Assembly (NCBI GenBank): GCA_006226775.1
Contig: SBGD01000055.1
Location: forward strand, 1 to 36,992
Origin: Paracoccaceae bacterium
GTDB taxonomy: Bacteria > Pseudomonadota > Alphaproteobacteria > Rhodobacterales > Rhodobacteraceae
Reading direction: 5' to 3'
DNA length: 36,992 nucleotides
A model generated the notes under the pieces. It worked only from the letters and a program-made list of their open reading frames with translations. It searched no databases and was not told the DNA's origin. Made by a program: the position numbers and the translations under genes. Position 1 is the stretch's first letter, and each line of letters starts with the position of its first letter. Of the stretch, positions 26,119 through 35,190 are shown in pieces.

Positions 26119-27139
26119 CCCAGGATCCCTCTTCCACGGCCTGCCAGAGTCGCAAGGCCTGTTTGGTCGCGGCTACATCGTGCACCCGCAGCATTTGCAC
26201 ACCTTGTGCCGCCCCCGCAAGGGCCACGGCCACCGAACCGGGCATTCTGTCCGTCGCCTCGGGGGCCTTGCCGACCACCCGGATCAGCCCCTTGCGCGAC
26301 GCCCCGAGCAGCAGCGCCACGCCAAGCCCGTGAAACAGGCTCAGCCCGTTGAGCAGCGCGAGGTTATGCGCGATGGTCTTGCCGAAGCCGATGCCCGGGT
26401 CGGCGAGGATGCGGTGGCGCGGAATCCCGGCCTCGACCAGCATAAAGATCTGCGCGTCGAGGAAATCATAGACCTCGAGCAGGGCATTGTCATAGCGCGG
26501 ATTGTCCTGCATGTCCTGCGGCGTGCCCTGCATGTGCATGATGCAGACCGGCAGCTGGTGCTGGGCGCAGAACCGCGCCAGGCACTTGTCGTAGGTGAAG
26601 CCCGAGACATCGTTGACCAGCACCGCGCCCGCCGTCACCGCCGCCTCGGCCACCGCACGCTTGCGGGTGTCGATCGAGATCGGCACCTCCTGCGTCCGGC
26701 TCAGCGCCGCGATCACCGGTTCGACCCGGGCGATCTCGGCCTCGGGCGGCACGTCCACCGCCCCGGGCCGGGTGCTTTCGCCGCCGATGTCGAGGATGTC
26801 GGCGCCCTCGGCCACCATCGCCCGGCCATGCGCCACGGCGCGGGCCGGGCCATTGTGCAGCCCGCCGTCCGAGAAACTGTCGGGGGTGACGTTCAGGATG
26901 CCCATCAGGCGCGGCGCAGACATGTCGAGCCCGGCGATCGGCGGGCGCGGCGCGGTGAGCGCCTGCAAGAGGCTCTCGGGGATCTCGGAGGCCGGGCAGA
27001 TGCGGCCGGGCCGGTCATGGCGCAAGCGCTCGGCATGGGTGAACCAGCACCAGCCGCCGGCCAGTTGCACCGCATCGTCGGGCCGTGCGCGTCCGCGTTG
27101 CAGCAGCGGGCGGAAATAGTCAGGGCGGGCGTTTGTCAT
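26108..27139 (-). CDS. folP: dihydropteroate synthase
   Basis: A 343-residue folate-pathway enzyme joining p-aminobenzoate to hydroxymethyl-dihydropterin pyrophosphate. A ~75-residue N-terminal extension precedes the TIM barrel. The barrel begins [15 protein letters not shown], then [45 protein letters not shown] and LLLGASRKG, the full set of signature motifs and the sulfonamide target site. The ATG at 27139 ([13 protein letters not shown]) is preferred over 27157. It follows folB by 27 bases and overlaps glmM by 11, forming a folB-folP-glmM unit. Confidence 0.96.
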   Translation of the reverse strand: MTNARPDYFRPLLQRGRARPDDAVQLAGGWCWFTHAERLRHDRPGRICPASEIPESLLQALTAPRPPIAGLDMSAPRLMGILNVTPDSFSDGGLHNGPARAVAHGRAMVAEGADILDIGGESTRPGAVDVPPEAEIARVEPVIAALSRTQEVPISIDTRKRAVAEAAVTAGAVLVNDVSGFTYDKCLARFCAQHQLPVCIMHMQGTPQDMQDNPRYDNALLEVYDFLDAQIFMLVEAGIPRHRILADPGIGFGKTIAHNLALLNGLSLFHGLGVALLLGASRKGLIRVVGKAPEATDRMPGSVAVALAGAAQGVQMLRVHDVAATKQALRLWQAVEEGSWDGT

Positions 27140-27166
27140 GATCTCTGAATGCGGCATGGCCCGTTT

Positions 27167-28099
27167 TCATGCAAGCGTCGCGCTGGTGCTGTCCACCGCC
27201 CGCAACGGCACGCTGGCGGCCACCGGCAAGGCTTCGCCGATCACCAGCAATTCCGTCGCCTCCAGGTGTTCGGCCAGCCAGGCGGCCAGCGCCACGCTGT
27301 CGCGCGGGCGGCTCTTCGGCCCTTCCACCGCGTCCAGCACGATCTTGGACGGCGCCCAGAGGCTGATCTGGCCGTGTTTCATGCCCCAGTCGAGCTCGGT
27401 CCTCGTGCCCACCACCACGCAGCGCGGATCGCGCGCCGCCAGCACCCAGCAATTCTGTTCGATGGCCAGCAGATCGACCCGGCGCTGGGCCAGCGGATGC
27501 GCCGCACAGGGCCGGTCGGTATCGGGCAGCCCGAGGCAGAGCACCACCGGCGCGCCCGCCCCCGCCAGCCAGTCGATCCAGCCGGTCAGATGCGAGGAGG
27601 CGATGGCGGCATTCGACAGGTAGACCACCCGCGGATGCGGGCCCTGCCCGCTCATCTGGCCGACCAGCGCCGGGTCGAGGTCTTCCGGCCCGCGGACAAT
27701 CTCGACCCCCAGCGCGCCGGGCCCGCGGTCGAGCTTTTCGATCCGCACGAAGACCCGCATCGCCCGGGGCTCCCTCAGGATCCGCTCGGCCACGCGCTCG
27801 GCCAGGGTTTCCAGCAGGTTGAGGCGTTCCTCGCGCAGCTCGTGGGCGATGGCCTCGGTCACCCGGTCGTAGCTGAGGATGCGGTCGACGTCGTCGTCGA
27901 TCCGGTCGCCCTGGCGGGCCACCTCGACCACCACGTTGAAGCGGACCCGCTGGGTCTGGCCGCGCTCGGACTGGAAGGCGCCGATCTCGACCTCGGCGAT
28001 ATGGTCGCGCAGCGAGATGCGGTCGCGCGGGGCGGCGCCCTCGGTGGCGGCGGCGCGCTCGGAAGGATGGGCGAAGGCGAGGTGGATATCGGTGCTCAT
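27167..28099 (-). CDS. folB: dihydroneopterin aldolase with extra C-terminal domain
   Basis: A 310-residue protein, more than twice the usual FolB length (about 120). Residues ~27-135 are the FolB domain (ISLRDHIAEVEIGAFQSERGQTQRVRFNVVVEV, LSYDRVTEAIAHEL, NLLETLAERVAERIL, VFVRIEKLDRGPGALGVEI). Residues ~140-310 form a second domain I cannot place, containing RVVYLSNAAIAS, PVVLCLGLPD and LLAIEQNCWVLAARDPRCVVVGTRTELDWGMK. It lies directly upstream of folP, consistent with its pathway. Rhodobacteraceae FolB proteins are, to my knowledge, often this long. Confidence 0.88.
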   Translation of the reverse strand: MSTDIHLAFAHPSERAAATEGAAPRDRISLRDHIAEVEIGAFQSERGQTQRVRFNVVVEVARQGDRIDDDVDRILSYDRVTEAIAHELREERLNLLETLAERVAERILREPRAMRVFVRIEKLDRGPGALGVEIVRGPEDLDPALVGQMSGQGPHPRVVYLSNAAIASSHLTGWIDWLAGAGAPVVLCLGLPDTDRPCAAHPLAQRRVDLLAIEQNCWVLAARDPRCVVVGTRTELDWGMKHGQISLWAPSKIVLDAVEGPKSRPRDSVALAAWLAEHLEATELLVIGEALPVAASVPLRAVDSTSATLA

Positions 28100-28238
28100 G
28101 GTGCGGTTCCGGCTTGGTCTGGCAGGCTCATAACAGAAGCCGGACCGCCTTGGCAGGTCTGCAATGGTCAGGCCGGTGGCCCGATCCGACGCCCGGGCGC
28201 GAAACCGCCCGCAAGGGCGTGCCGATCGGCGCCGGATG

Positions 28239-28880
28239 TCACTTTTGCGAAACCCGCTGGTGCGGACGATAGAACTTGTGCACGCCGATGGTGGTGGTAT
28301 GGGCGAACTTGCGCGACCAGGAGGGGCGCACCGCGGTGGTGTGGTAATAGGTCGCCCCGTCGGTGAGCCGGCGCGGCAGGCCGCTCAGCATCGCCTTGGC
28401 CACCTTGGCGACCCGGGCATAGGCGCCCTTGTCGCGGATCGTGTCGGAAATGCCGTCGCAGGTATAGGTGAACTGGCAGGCATACCTGCGCCCGGTGCCC
28501 TGGTTGATGACGCCGCAGACCGAGTTGGGAAACTGGCTGTCCTCGACCCGGTTCAGGATCACCTCGGCCACCGCCACCAGGCCGCGGATGCTTTCGCCGC
28601 GGGCCTCGTGGTAAAGCGCCTCGGCCAGGCAGGAGAACTGCTCGCCGCCCTTGCCCCGCGGCAGGCTGTCGAGCCAGGCCTGATCGAACTGCATCTGCCC
28701 CGGCTTGCGCGGTGCGGCGGTGCCCAGCGCCCATTTCAAGGTGCCGCGCGGCACGGATTTCAGCCCCTGGCGTTCCAGCTTGATCAGGCTGCCGACCTCG
28801 TTCGAGCTCAGTTCGGCCTTGGCCACGGGGGCGGTTACCCCAAGGATCACAGCCGCACAGGCCGCAAGAATCAGTCGCAT
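28239..28880 (-). CDS. cell wall hydrolase (SleB/Hydrolase_2 type)
   Basis: A 213-residue exported enzyme of the SleB-like hydrolase family, acting on peptidoglycan. The signal peptide is MRLILAACAAVILGVTAPVAKA. The catalytic domain shows FSCLAEALYHEARGES with the likely catalytic glutamate, VAEVILNRVEDSQFPNSVCGVINQG, CQFTYTCDG and GATYYHTTAVRPSWS. AGGGA precedes the ATG at 28880, chosen over an in-frame start five codons earlier. A possible leader hairpin and an AT-rich promoter patch lie upstream. Confidence 0.92.
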   Translation of the reverse strand: MRLILAACAAVILGVTAPVAKAELSSNEVGSLIKLERQGLKSVPRGTLKWALGTAAPRKPGQMQFDQAWLDSLPRGKGGEQFSCLAEALYHEARGESIRGLVAVAEVILNRVEDSQFPNSVCGVINQGTGRRYACQFTYTCDGISDTIRDKGAYARVAKVAKAMLSGLPRRLTDGATYYHTTAVRPSWSRKFAHTTTIGVHKFYRPHQRVSQK

Positions 28881-28900
28881 TTCAGTCCCTCGCAAACGAA

Positions 28901-28922
28901 AGCCCGAAGTGACCCCCGGGCT
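28901..28922 (-). terminator. weak hairpin upstream of the cell wall hydrolase
   Basis: AGCCCG (28901-28906) and CGGGCT (28917-28922) form a 6-bp stem with a 10-base loop. On the minus strand it is followed by TTCGTTT, about 20 bases before the hydrolase start codon. It could end ppdK transcription or act as a leader attenuator, because the AT-rich promoter-like patch (28936-28964) lies upstream of it. Confidence 0.35.
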
Positions 28923-29056
28923 GCTGCATCGGGGCCGTTATACATAATTCGTTAAATATCACCCAGCGACAGCCTGACGCATCGGCGGAGTTATGCCGCA
29001 GCGCAGCAATTGCGTGAAAATCCTACAAGATCGTCACGGGGCCCAAGCGCCGTCCC

Positions 29057-31645
29057 CTACATCTTGTCGCGGATCGCAAGCTGCGCCGCGGCAAGCCGCG
29101 CGACCGGAACCCGGAAAGGGGAGCAGGAGACATAAGTGAAACCGATGTCCCGGCAGATGGCAATCGATTCGGGGTTGCCCCCATGTTCGCCGCAGATCGA
29201 CAGGGTGATGTCGGGCTTGGCCAGGCGCCCGCGCTCGGCGCCGATGCGCAAGAGCTCGCCCACCCCGTCGGGGTCGAGCACATGGAAGGGATCCTCGGGA
29301 AAGACCCCCTGCTGGACATATTCCGACATGAAGCGCCCGGCATCGTCGCGCGACAGCCCATAGGTCATCTGGGTCAGATCGTTGGTGCCGAAGCTGAGAA
29401 AATCGCTATGCGCGGCGATCTCCTCGGCGCGCAGCGCGGCGCGCGGGGTCTCGACCATCACGCCGAGGCGGTAGTCGAAGTCGCGCCCGGTCTCGGCGCG
29501 GACCTCGGCGGCCACCGCGTCGACCCGGGCCTTGACCAGTTCCACCTCGCGCTTGGCCGAGACCAGCGGCATCATGATCTCGGGTACCACCGGCGCGCCC
29601 TCGCGGCTGGCGGCCAGCGTCGCCTCGAAGATCGCGCGCGCCTGCATGTCGTAGATCTCGGGCAGCGTGATCCCCAGCCGCACCCCGCGCATCCCCAGCA
29701 TGGGGTTGTATTCGCTCAGGGATTCCACCCGCCGCTCGACATCCGAGACCGGCAGGTCCAGCGCCTCGGCGAGTGCGCGCATGCCCGCCTTGTCGGTCGG
29801 CAGGAACTCGTGCAGCGGCGGGTCGAACAGCCGGATGCAGACCGGCAGCCCGTGCATGATGCGGAACAGCTCGATGAAATCGGCGCGCTGCATCGGCAAT
29901 AGCAGGTCGAGCGCGGCGCGGCGGTCCTCAGGCGTATTGGCAAAGATCATCTCGCGCATCACGATCATGCGCTCGGTCTCGAAGAACATGTGCTCGGTCC
30001 GGCACAGCCCGATGCCGTCGGCGCGGAAGTTGCGCGCGGTCTGGGCGTCCATCGGCGTGTCGGCATTGGCCCGGATGTCGATGTCGCGCACCGCGTCGGC
30101 CCAGTCCATCAGGGTGCGGAAACTGTCGTCCAGCGCCGCCTCCAGCATCGGCGGGCTGCCGGCCAGCACCTCGCCCGAGGCGCCGTCGATGGTGACGAAA
30201 TCGCCCTCGCTCAGCACCCGCCCGTCCAGCGCCACCAGCTTCTTCTTGCGGTAGTGAAACCCCATCGAGGCCGCGCCGACGACGCAGGGAATGCCCATCC
30301 CGCGGCCGATCACCGCCGCGTGGCTGGTCATGCCGCCGCGCTCGGTCAGCACGCCCACCGCCGCCTGCATCCCGCGAATGTCCTCGGGCGAGGTTTCGCG
30401 CCGCACCAGGATGCAGGGCTCGTCGCGCGCCGCACTGGCCTGGGCCGCGGTCGAGGTGAAGACGATCCGCCCGGTCGCCGCCCCGGGCGAGGCCGCGACG
30501 CCGCGGCCCAGCACGTCACGCTCGGCATCCGGATCGATCTGGCGGTGCAGCAGTTCCGACAGCGCCCGCGGCTCGACCCGCATCAGCGCCTCTTCGCGCG
30601 GAATGATCCGGTCCTCGGCCAGCGCCACCGCGATGCGCACCGCCGCGCGGTTCGAGCGCTGCACCCGCACCCCGTCGAGCACATGCACCCGGCCGCCCTG
30701 GATGGTGAACTCGATCTGCATCTCGGCACGCAGCTTGCGGCGCATCCGCTTCGCGATGGCGACGATCTCGGCAAAGGCCTCGGGCGCCTCTTCTTCCAGC
30801 GAGGGGCCGCGCGGATCGCGTTGCAGGTAAAGCGCCTCGGCACCGCCGCTCAGCGCGTCGCGGCCCTGGCTCTGGCTGAGGTAGCGCCCGGTGATCTGGC
30901 GGCAGCCGGTCTGCGAATTGACCAGTTGCAGCACGCCCGACCCGGTCTCGCCGTCGCGCGCATCGGGGTTGCCGATCCCCAGCGCCATTTCCTGCACCAC
31001 CAGCCCCAGCCCGGCATCGATCGGCGCGCCCTTGGCCTGGCGCAGCAGCCGCGCCGTGGTGCCCTCCCAGGCGCGCGCCATCGAGCGCAGCACCTGCTGC
31101 AACTGCACCTCCGGCTCCTGCGGGAAAGGCTCTTCGGCCTCGTCCTCATAGGCGCGCAAGGCTTCAGCCAGCGCCTGGGCGCCGTCGCTGGTGATCTCGT
31201 CGAACATGTCGGGGTCAAGCCGCGCGACATGCAGCGCGTAAGCCTCGATGAACCTTGCATAAAGCGCCGAGGCGGCATCCTCGCCCAGGGTCTCGCACAT
31301 CCCGGCGAAACGCGCGTCGTTCATGCCGATATTGAGGATCGCACCCGGCCCGCCCCAGTCCGGATCCTCGCTCGAGGGCCGCACGCAGAGCAGCGCGCCT
31401 TCGGGAAACTGCGCCAGGATCGCCTTGATGTCGGGCATGTGGCCGCTGGCGATGCCGTGGACCGTGTCGAAGGACAGCGCCACCGTGCGCGGCACCGGCA
31501 GGTTCATGCGCACCAGCCGCTGCAGGCATTTCGCCCGCCCGCCGTGGGTTTCGGCGCTCATCGGCGCGGTCGCCGTGATCGGCGTGATATTGGGGTTTTC
31601 CTGCAACAAGCGCCGGTCCGATCCATCTATGACGCAGTGCAGCAT
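29057..31645 (-). CDS. ppdK: pyruvate, phosphate dikinase-like protein
   Basis: An 862-residue PEP-utilising enzyme that would interconvert pyruvate, ATP and phosphate with PEP. The order is an ATP-grasp N-terminal domain (about 34-340), a phosphohistidine domain with GGMTSHAAVIGRGMG (H442), and a C-terminal TIM barrel with GLCRTEHMFF, GTNDLTQMTYG and the catalytic cysteine in CGEHGG (C818). The phospho-transfer and PEP sites look intact. The nucleotide-binding segment is atypical: R89 is followed by PSSEDPDWGGPG where canonical PPDK has SGARASMPGMMD. The start at 31645 is uncertain; a TTG about 13 codons in is an alternative. Last gene of the glyQ...glyS run, 103 bases after glyS. Confidence 0.85.
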   Translation of the reverse strand: MLHCVIDGSDRRLLQENPNITPITATAPMSAETHGGRAKCLQRLVRMNLPVPRTVALSFDTVHGIASGHMPDIKAILAQFPEGALLCVRPSSEDPDWGGPGAILNIGMNDARFAGMCETLGEDAASALYARFIEAYALHVARLDPDMFDEITSDGAQALAEALRAYEDEAEEPFPQEPEVQLQQVLRSMARAWEGTTARLLRQAKGAPIDAGLGLVVQEMALGIGNPDARDGETGSGVLQLVNSQTGCRQITGRYLSQSQGRDALSGGAEALYLQRDPRGPSLEEEAPEAFAEIVAIAKRMRRKLRAEMQIEFTIQGGRVHVLDGVRVQRSNRAAVRIAVALAEDRIIPREEALMRVEPRALSELLHRQIDPDAERDVLGRGVAASPGAATGRIVFTSTAAQASAARDEPCILVRRETSPEDIRGMQAAVGVLTERGGMTSHAAVIGRGMGIPCVVGAASMGFHYRKKKLVALDGRVLSEGDFVTIDGASGEVLAGSPPMLEAALDDSFRTLMDWADAVRDIDIRANADTPMDAQTARNFRADGIGLCRTEHMFFETERMIVMREMIFANTPEDRRAALDLLLPMQRADFIELFRIMHGLPVCIRLFDPPLHEFLPTDKAGMRALAEALDLPVSDVERRVESLSEYNPMLGMRGVRLGITLPEIYDMQARAIFEATLAASREGAPVVPEIMMPLVSAKREVELVKARVDAVAAEVRAETGRDFDYRLGVMVETPRAALRAEEIAAHSDFLSFGTNDLTQMTYGLSRDDAGRFMSEYVQQGVFPEDPFHVLDPDGVGELLRIGAERGRLAKPDITLSICGEHGGNPESIAICRDIGFTYVSCSPFRVPVARLAAAQLAIRDKM

Positions 31646-31748
31646 AACCGCCGCCCCCCGTCAGACAAGGATTAACTGGACCGGCCCCCGATTCCCCTGC
31701 GGCACGCCGCATATCGGCCACTGGACCGGGCCGGATGGCGCCCGGGGC

Positions 31749-34115
31749 TCAGCCCTCGATGCGCCGCAGGTCGGCCACGGCAAGGCAGGAGGTGCGGATC
31801 TGGCTGAGCAGGTTGAGCCGGTTGCGCCGCAGAAGGTCGTTCTCGGCATTGACCTGCACCGCCTCGAAGAACCCGTCGACCGCGCCGCGCAGCCCCGCCA
31901 GCGCCGACATGGCCGCGGCGAAATCCTGTGCCTCCATGGCCTTGGCGATCCTCGGCTCGGCGTCGTCCAGCGCGGCAAAGAGCGACTTTTCGGCGGGGTC
32001 TTCGGCGAATTTCACATCCGCGCCGAAGGAATATTCCACCCCGTCCTTTTCCTCGGCCTGGGTGAGGATGTTGTTGGCGCGCTTGAAGCCTTGCAGCAGG
32101 TTCTCGCCGTCCTCGGTGGAGAGGAAATCCTGCAGCGCCTTGGCGCGTTTGACCAGCAGGGTGAGGTCGTCGCTGTTCGGCATGGCGAGGCAGGCGTCGA
32201 TCACGTCATGGCGGATGCCTTGGTCGCGGAGGTGGTGCTTGAGGCGGTCGTGGATGAAGGAGAGGAAGGATTTGAACACTGGTTCAAACGCAGGAAAGAC
32301 AGCCAGTGTATTTTTTTCCGCGTCAATACTCGAAGCCAGTTCGACAAGGCCGTAAGTTACTCCGTACCAACCCGTTACCAACGCCAAATCTTCCGACCAG
32401 CCACTTGAGAGGTCGAATTGGTCAAATTTCCAGCCCTCCTTGTCGGAGCTTTTTTCGCCCGCGAAAACTGCGAACGAAATATTAGTCCGAACTCGGCCAT
32501 CAGAATCCGTCGTCTTGTTGCCGAATTTTACAAGAGCCGCTTCTCTTTGGGTTCCCAAAGGGAGTTTGTCACGGACATCTAGTATTCGTTGCTTGGAAAG
32601 TTCGCGAGCGACTTCTTCAATCGAAAGGTTGAGATTATTATTTAAAACCAACCGGATCACTCCCAAAGCCGCCCTTCTGAGCGCAAAGGGATCCTTCGAC
32701 CCGGTCGGCTTCTCGTCAATCGCCCAGAACCCGGTCAGCGTGTCCAGCTTGTCGGCCAGCGCCACGGCCACAGACACCGGCTCGACCGGCACGTCATCGG
32801 ACGGCCCCAGCGGCGAATAATGGTCGCGGCATGCATCGGCCACGGCGTCCGACAACCCGGCCTTCTTCGCGTAATACCGCCCCATGATCCCCTGCAATTC
32901 CGGGAATTCATAGACCATCTCGGACGACAGATCGGCCTTGGCGACCCGCGCCGCCAATGCGGCCTCCTCGGGATCGGCGCCCACCATCGGCGCGATCTCC
33001 CGCGCCAGTTCGGCGATGCGGGCGATGCGTTCGGCCTGCGAGCCCAGTTGCCCATGGAAGGTCACGTTTGCCAGCGGTGCGGCCATGCCTTCGAGTCCCG
33101 CCTCGGCAATGGCGCGCAAGTCATTGTCCCAGAAGAACTTTGCATCCGACAGCCGGGCCGCCAGAACCTTCTGGTTGCCGCCCAGAATGGTCCGGCCCCG
33201 GTCGGCGGTCTCGCGGTTGGCGACGGTGATGAATTTCTCGATCCGCCCGGTCTTGGGGTTTCTCACCGAGAAGAATTTCTGATGCTCCTTCATCGAGGTC
33301 TGCAGGACCTCCGGCGGCAGGTCGAGGAAATCCGCCCCGATCCCGCCCATCAGCACCACCGGCCATTCCACCAGCCCCGCCACCTCGGCCAGAAGCCCGG
33401 CGTCCTCGACCACCTCGAGCCCCTGGGCAAAGGCCTGGTTGGCGGCCTCCTGCCGGATCTGCGCGGCCCGCTCGGCGGCATCCAGCACCACATGCGCGCG
33501 CTTGAGCTTTGCCGCGTAATCCTCGAAGGAATTTACGGAAAAGGCCTGCGGCGCCATGAATCGGTGGCCGCGGGTCACGTCGCCCGCGCTTATGCCGTCG
33601 ACGGCAAAGGGCACCACCTCGGCGCCCGCCTCGTCGGTCAGAAGACAGATCACCGAATGCAGGGGCCGCACCCAGCGCAAGGAGCCCGCGCCCCAGCGCA
33701 TCGACTTGGGCCAAGGGAAATTGCGGATCACGTCCTCAAGCACCTCGGCCACGATCTCGGCCGCCTTGCGCCCCGGTTTCTCGATGGTGGCAAAGTAGAC
33801 GGCACCTTTCGGTGTCTCGCGTTCCTCGAGCTGGTCGCGGGAAACACCTGCGCCGCGCAGAAAGCCCTCGACCGCCTTGTCGGGCGCGCCCACCTTCGGG
33901 CCCTTGCGCTCTTCGCGCACCGTGGGGCTTTCGGCCAGCAGCCCCTCGACCGTCAACGCCAGCCTGCGCGGCGTGGAAAAGGCGGCGGCCGAAGCATAGG
34001 TCAGCCCGGCCTCGACCAGCCCGTCGGTCATGCGCGACTTGAGGTCCTGGCAGGCCCGCGCCTGCATCCGCGCCGGTATTTCCTCGGAAAACAGTTCGAT
34101 CAGCAGGTCGGGCAT
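31749..34115 (-). CDS. glyS: glycine--tRNA ligase beta subunit, with low-GC insert
   Basis: A 788-residue beta subunit of tetrameric bacterial glycyl-tRNA synthetase; it binds tRNA and works with GlyQ. The start MPDLLIELFSEEIPARMQ, the GMAAPLANVTFHGQLGSQAERI segment, KDPFALRRAALGVIRL and HDRLKHHLRDQGIRHDVID match the family. E. coli GlyS has 689 residues; the surplus of about 100 lies between residues ~490 and ~619. The DNA for this stretch (about 32265-32690) drops to about 48% GC by hand count (172/360 over 32281-32640). It uses AGA, AGG, TTA, AAT, ATA and CTA codons otherwise rare here. The frame stays open throughout, so the enzyme is presumably functional. A good GGAG site precedes the ATG. 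Confidence 0.95.
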   Translation of the reverse strand: MPDLLIELFSEEIPARMQARACQDLKSRMTDGLVEAGLTYASAAAFSTPRRLALTVEGLLAESPTVREERKGPKVGAPDKAVEGFLRGAGVSRDQLEERETPKGAVYFATIEKPGRKAAEIVAEVLEDVIRNFPWPKSMRWGAGSLRWVRPLHSVICLLTDEAGAEVVPFAVDGISAGDVTRGHRFMAPQAFSVNSFEDYAAKLKRAHVVLDAAERAAQIRQEAANQAFAQGLEVVEDAGLLAEVAGLVEWPVVLMGGIGADFLDLPPEVLQTSMKEHQKFFSVRNPKTGRIEKFITVANRETADRGRTILGGNQKVLAARLSDAKFFWDNDLRAIAEAGLEGMAAPLANVTFHGQLGSQAERIARIAELAREIAPMVGADPEEAALAARVAKADLSSEMVYEFPELQGIMGRYYAKKAGLSDAVADACRDHYSPLGPSDDVPVEPVSVAVALADKLDTLTGFWAIDEKPTGSKDPFALRRAALGVIRLVLNNNLNLSIEEVARELSKQRILDVRDKLPLGTQREAALVKFGNKTTDSDGRVRTNISFAVFAGEKSSDKEGWKFDQFDLSSGWSEDLALVTGWYGVTYGLVELASSIDAEKNTLAVFPAFEPVFKSFLSFIHDRLKHHLRDQGIRHDVIDACLAMPNSDDLTLLVKRAKALQDFLSTEDGENLLQGFKRANNILTQAEEKDGVEYSFGADVKFAEDPAEKSLFAALDDAEPRIAKAMEAQDFAAAMSALAGLRGAVDGFFEAVQVNAENDLLRRNRLNLLSQIRTSCLAVADLRRIEG

Positions 34116-34184
34116 GACATCTCCGGAGCGTTCAGGTCAACGCCCCGGTGCTTATCGGCCCCGCCCTGTCGCGGCAAGCCGATT

Positions 34185-35027
34185 TCAGCCCGACACCCTG
34201 GCCTTGGCGCGCTGCGCCAGCGTCGTCATGTCCTCGGAGATGCCCAGGCCCTCGACCACCCGGTAGCGCGCCTCGACGAGGTTCTCGACCCCGAAGCCGA
34301 TGATCCCCAGCCCGATGCCCCCCAGCAGGACCGGCCCGCCGGTCAGCCCGCGGATATAGGCCAGCGCGCCGCCGATCCCCTTGGCCGAGGACGGATCGGA
34401 ATAGAGCGCGGCAAACATCAGGAACACCCCGACGATCCCCAGCACGATGCCGTAGCTGACAAAGCCCCAGCGCAGCAGCGGTTGCAGCTTGCGGGTCCGG
34501 GCGTTGCTTTCGATATGGCGCTGGTATTTCTTGTGCCAGCCCTTGAGCACGTAATGCCCGCCGGCGCCGATCACCGCCAGCGCGGCCAGCCCGACCAGCC
34601 ATTTGCCGCCGGGCATCTGCAACACCTTGGCGGTCCAGTTCGACGCCCCGCCCGAGCCGCCGCCGATCCCCAGCGCCAGCGCCGCGATCCCGACCCCGAG
34701 TGCCACATGGATCAGCCCGGTCGCCACCAGCGCCAGCCGCTTGGCCACGCCTTCGCCGTCATCGCCGCGGTTCTCGAGGTCGTACCAGGCGGCAATGAAG
34801 CGCCAGACGCCGTAACACAGGAACCCCAGCGCCAGGATCCACAGCAGCACCTGCCCGAAGGGCGCGGCGCGCAGGGTCTCGATGGCGCCCTTGGTGCCCT
34901 CGGTCCGGCCGCCGAAGAACGCCGCCGAGAGGGTCAGCCCGCCGAGGATGAGATAGACCAACCCGCGCGCGGCATAGCCCGCGCGCATCATCGGCATGAC
35001 CCAGTCGGGGGCTTGGTGATCGGCCAT
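34185..35027 (-). CDS. DUF1206 multi-span membrane protein
   Basis: A 280-residue membrane protein with about six helices arranged as three similar two-helix units. The units are MRAGYAARGLVYLILGGLTL..., AKRLALVATGLIHVALGVGIAAL... and LLRWGFVSYGIVLGIVGVFLMFA.... Each starts with a Gly/Tyr-containing motif, as in DUF1206. The function is unknown. The frame opens at 35288, but AAGGAGAA just before the ATG at 35027 settles the start. It lies between DUF6446 and glyS on the same strand, with a 163-base gap to the former, so it may have its own promoter. Confidence 0.88.
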   Translation of the reverse strand: MADHQAPDWVMPMMRAGYAARGLVYLILGGLTLSAAFFGGRTEGTKGAIETLRAAPFGQVLLWILALGFLCYGVWRFIAAWYDLENRGDDGEGVAKRLALVATGLIHVALGVGIAALALGIGGGSGGASNWTAKVLQMPGGKWLVGLAALAVIGAGGHYVLKGWHKKYQRHIESNARTRKLQPLLRWGFVSYGIVLGIVGVFLMFAALYSDPSSAKGIGGALAYIRGLTGGPVLLGGIGLGIIGFGVENLVEARYRVVEGLGISEDMTTLAQRAKARVSG

Positions 35028-35190
35028 CGGCGGTTCTCCTTGCAGCGGGGTGATGCAAGGACAGCGCGCGAGAGGCCGGGAAGTTCCCTCTGGCGTTGCG
35101 GAAAACCCCCGAATCGCCGGGCCCCGGCCATGCCCAAGCGCTCTCGGGCTCCTGGCGATGCCTGTCGGATCGGGGCTTTTGCGAGGTGCG

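Noticed and set aside
35060-35100. A GGAAC motif resembling the -35 of EcfG general-stress promoters upstream of DUF1206
   Set aside because: The -10 half is only CGCT, and Rhodobacterales generally lack the EcfG system. Probably chance within a GGGAAGTTCCC palindrome.
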